From positions 1 to 14,532 of the forward strand of contig JAPLOC010000503.1 in assembly GCA_026692825.1 (NCBI GenBank): DNA of 14,532 bases. Direction: 5' to 3'. Made by a program: the position numbers and the translations under genes. The stretch comes from Planctomycetota bacterium (lineage in GTDB: Bacteria; Planctomycetota; Planctomycetia; Planctomycetales; Planctomycetaceae). Each line of letters begins with the position of its first letter. Within the stretch, counting starts at the first letter, position 1. The notes below the pieces were generated by a model, which saw only the letters and a list, made by a program, of their open reading frames with translations, made no database searches and was not told the origin of the DNA. Shown in pieces: positions 14,403 to 14,532 of this stretch.

Positions 14403-14479
14403 CCAATGCGTTCCATGAATTATTACTTCATCCTCCCTCGACGTGCGGAGGACGGTCATGAACTCATGGAACTCATTGG
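14403..14479. repeat. 77-base nested inverted repeat
   Basis: The outer arms ccaatgcgttccatga (14403-14418) and tcatggaactcattgg (14464-14479) are complementary at 15 of 16 positions. Inside, ttcat (14427-14431) pairs with atgaa (14458-14462), and tcctcc (14431-14436) with ggagga (14447-14452). The result is a long stepped hairpin. It overlaps the start codon of the possible gene at the right edge, so it may be a leader structure, a structured RNA, or the end of a mobile element. Confidence 0.6.
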
Positions 14480-14532
14480 CCAGTCCTCAAAAACAAACGC
14501 CCGCTTTAATACCAAAATCGGCGGCGTTTCCG
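14406..14532 (+). CDS. Possible partial gene of unknown function, cut by right edge
   Basis: From ATG 14406 (or the in-frame ATG 14415) the frame stays open to the window end, 42 codons, reading MRSMNYYFILPRRAEDGHEL and continuing with MELIGQSSKTNARFNTKIGG. GAGGGA at 14394-14399 is six bases upstream of the first ATG and could serve as a Shine-Dalgarno. The amino-acid composition is plausible for a real protein, but no domain is recognisable, and the start lies within a long inverted repeat. It may not be a gene. Confidence 0.35.
   Translation, partial: MRSMNYYFILPRRAEDGHELMELIGQSSKTNARFNTKIGGVS

Overview
The window looks like bacterial chromosome, most likely Planctomycetota. Supporting this are a PEP-CTERM surface protein, a small Tat-exported intradiol dioxygenase without an aromatic-catabolism cluster, a very large TPR + VCBS/FG-GAP + ASPIC/UnbV-like protein, genes that often lack a clear Shine-Dalgarno, and short GC-rich palindromes between genes. 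The phylum is inferred from content; there is no rRNA or marker gene here. I see no tRNA, rRNA, CRISPR array or insertion sequence.

Layout. (1) Positions 1-2540, minus strand: a tightly coupled operon for a split glutamate-synthase-like enzyme, in the order class II glutamine amidotransferase (glxB), GXGXG beta-helix subunit (glxC), FMN-binding synthase subunit (glxD, running off the left edge). The first two genes overlap by 13 bases and the second pair by 4 (ATGA). This set corresponds to GlxBCD of rhizobia and MgsABC (N-methylglutamate synthase) of methylotrophs. (2) 2541-2952: intergenic region with two hairpin-forming palindromes. (3) 2953-4712, plus strand: an AAA/ABC-type ATPase and a DUF4276 protein with a Toprim-like acidic pattern, overlapping by ATGA and visibly lower in GC than the neighbours. 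This is the best candidate in the window for a poorly described system, probably phage defence of the ATPase + Toprim type (compare PARIS and OLD/Gabija). (4) 4825-5496, minus: a Tat-exported intradiol dioxygenase. (5) 5808-7241, plus: a PEP-CTERM protein and a small secreted Gly/Tyr/Pro-rich protein, each followed by a copy of the same long palindromic repeat. (6) 7375-10332, minus: a fumarylacetoacetate hydrolase-family enzyme, a family 9 glycosyltransferase and a secreted trypsin-like protease, closely spaced. (7) 10528-14183, plus: one large membrane-anchored TPR/VCBS protein broken into two reading frames by an apparent frameshift near 12,730. (8) 14184-14532: a downstream hairpin, then a 77-base nested inverted repeat that overlaps the start of a possible partial gene at the right edge.

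Only the glx operon and the ATPase/DUF4276 pair are clear functional units. The other genes look like ordinary planctomycete chromosome content placed side by side. The high GC produces many long antisense open frames, which I have left out.
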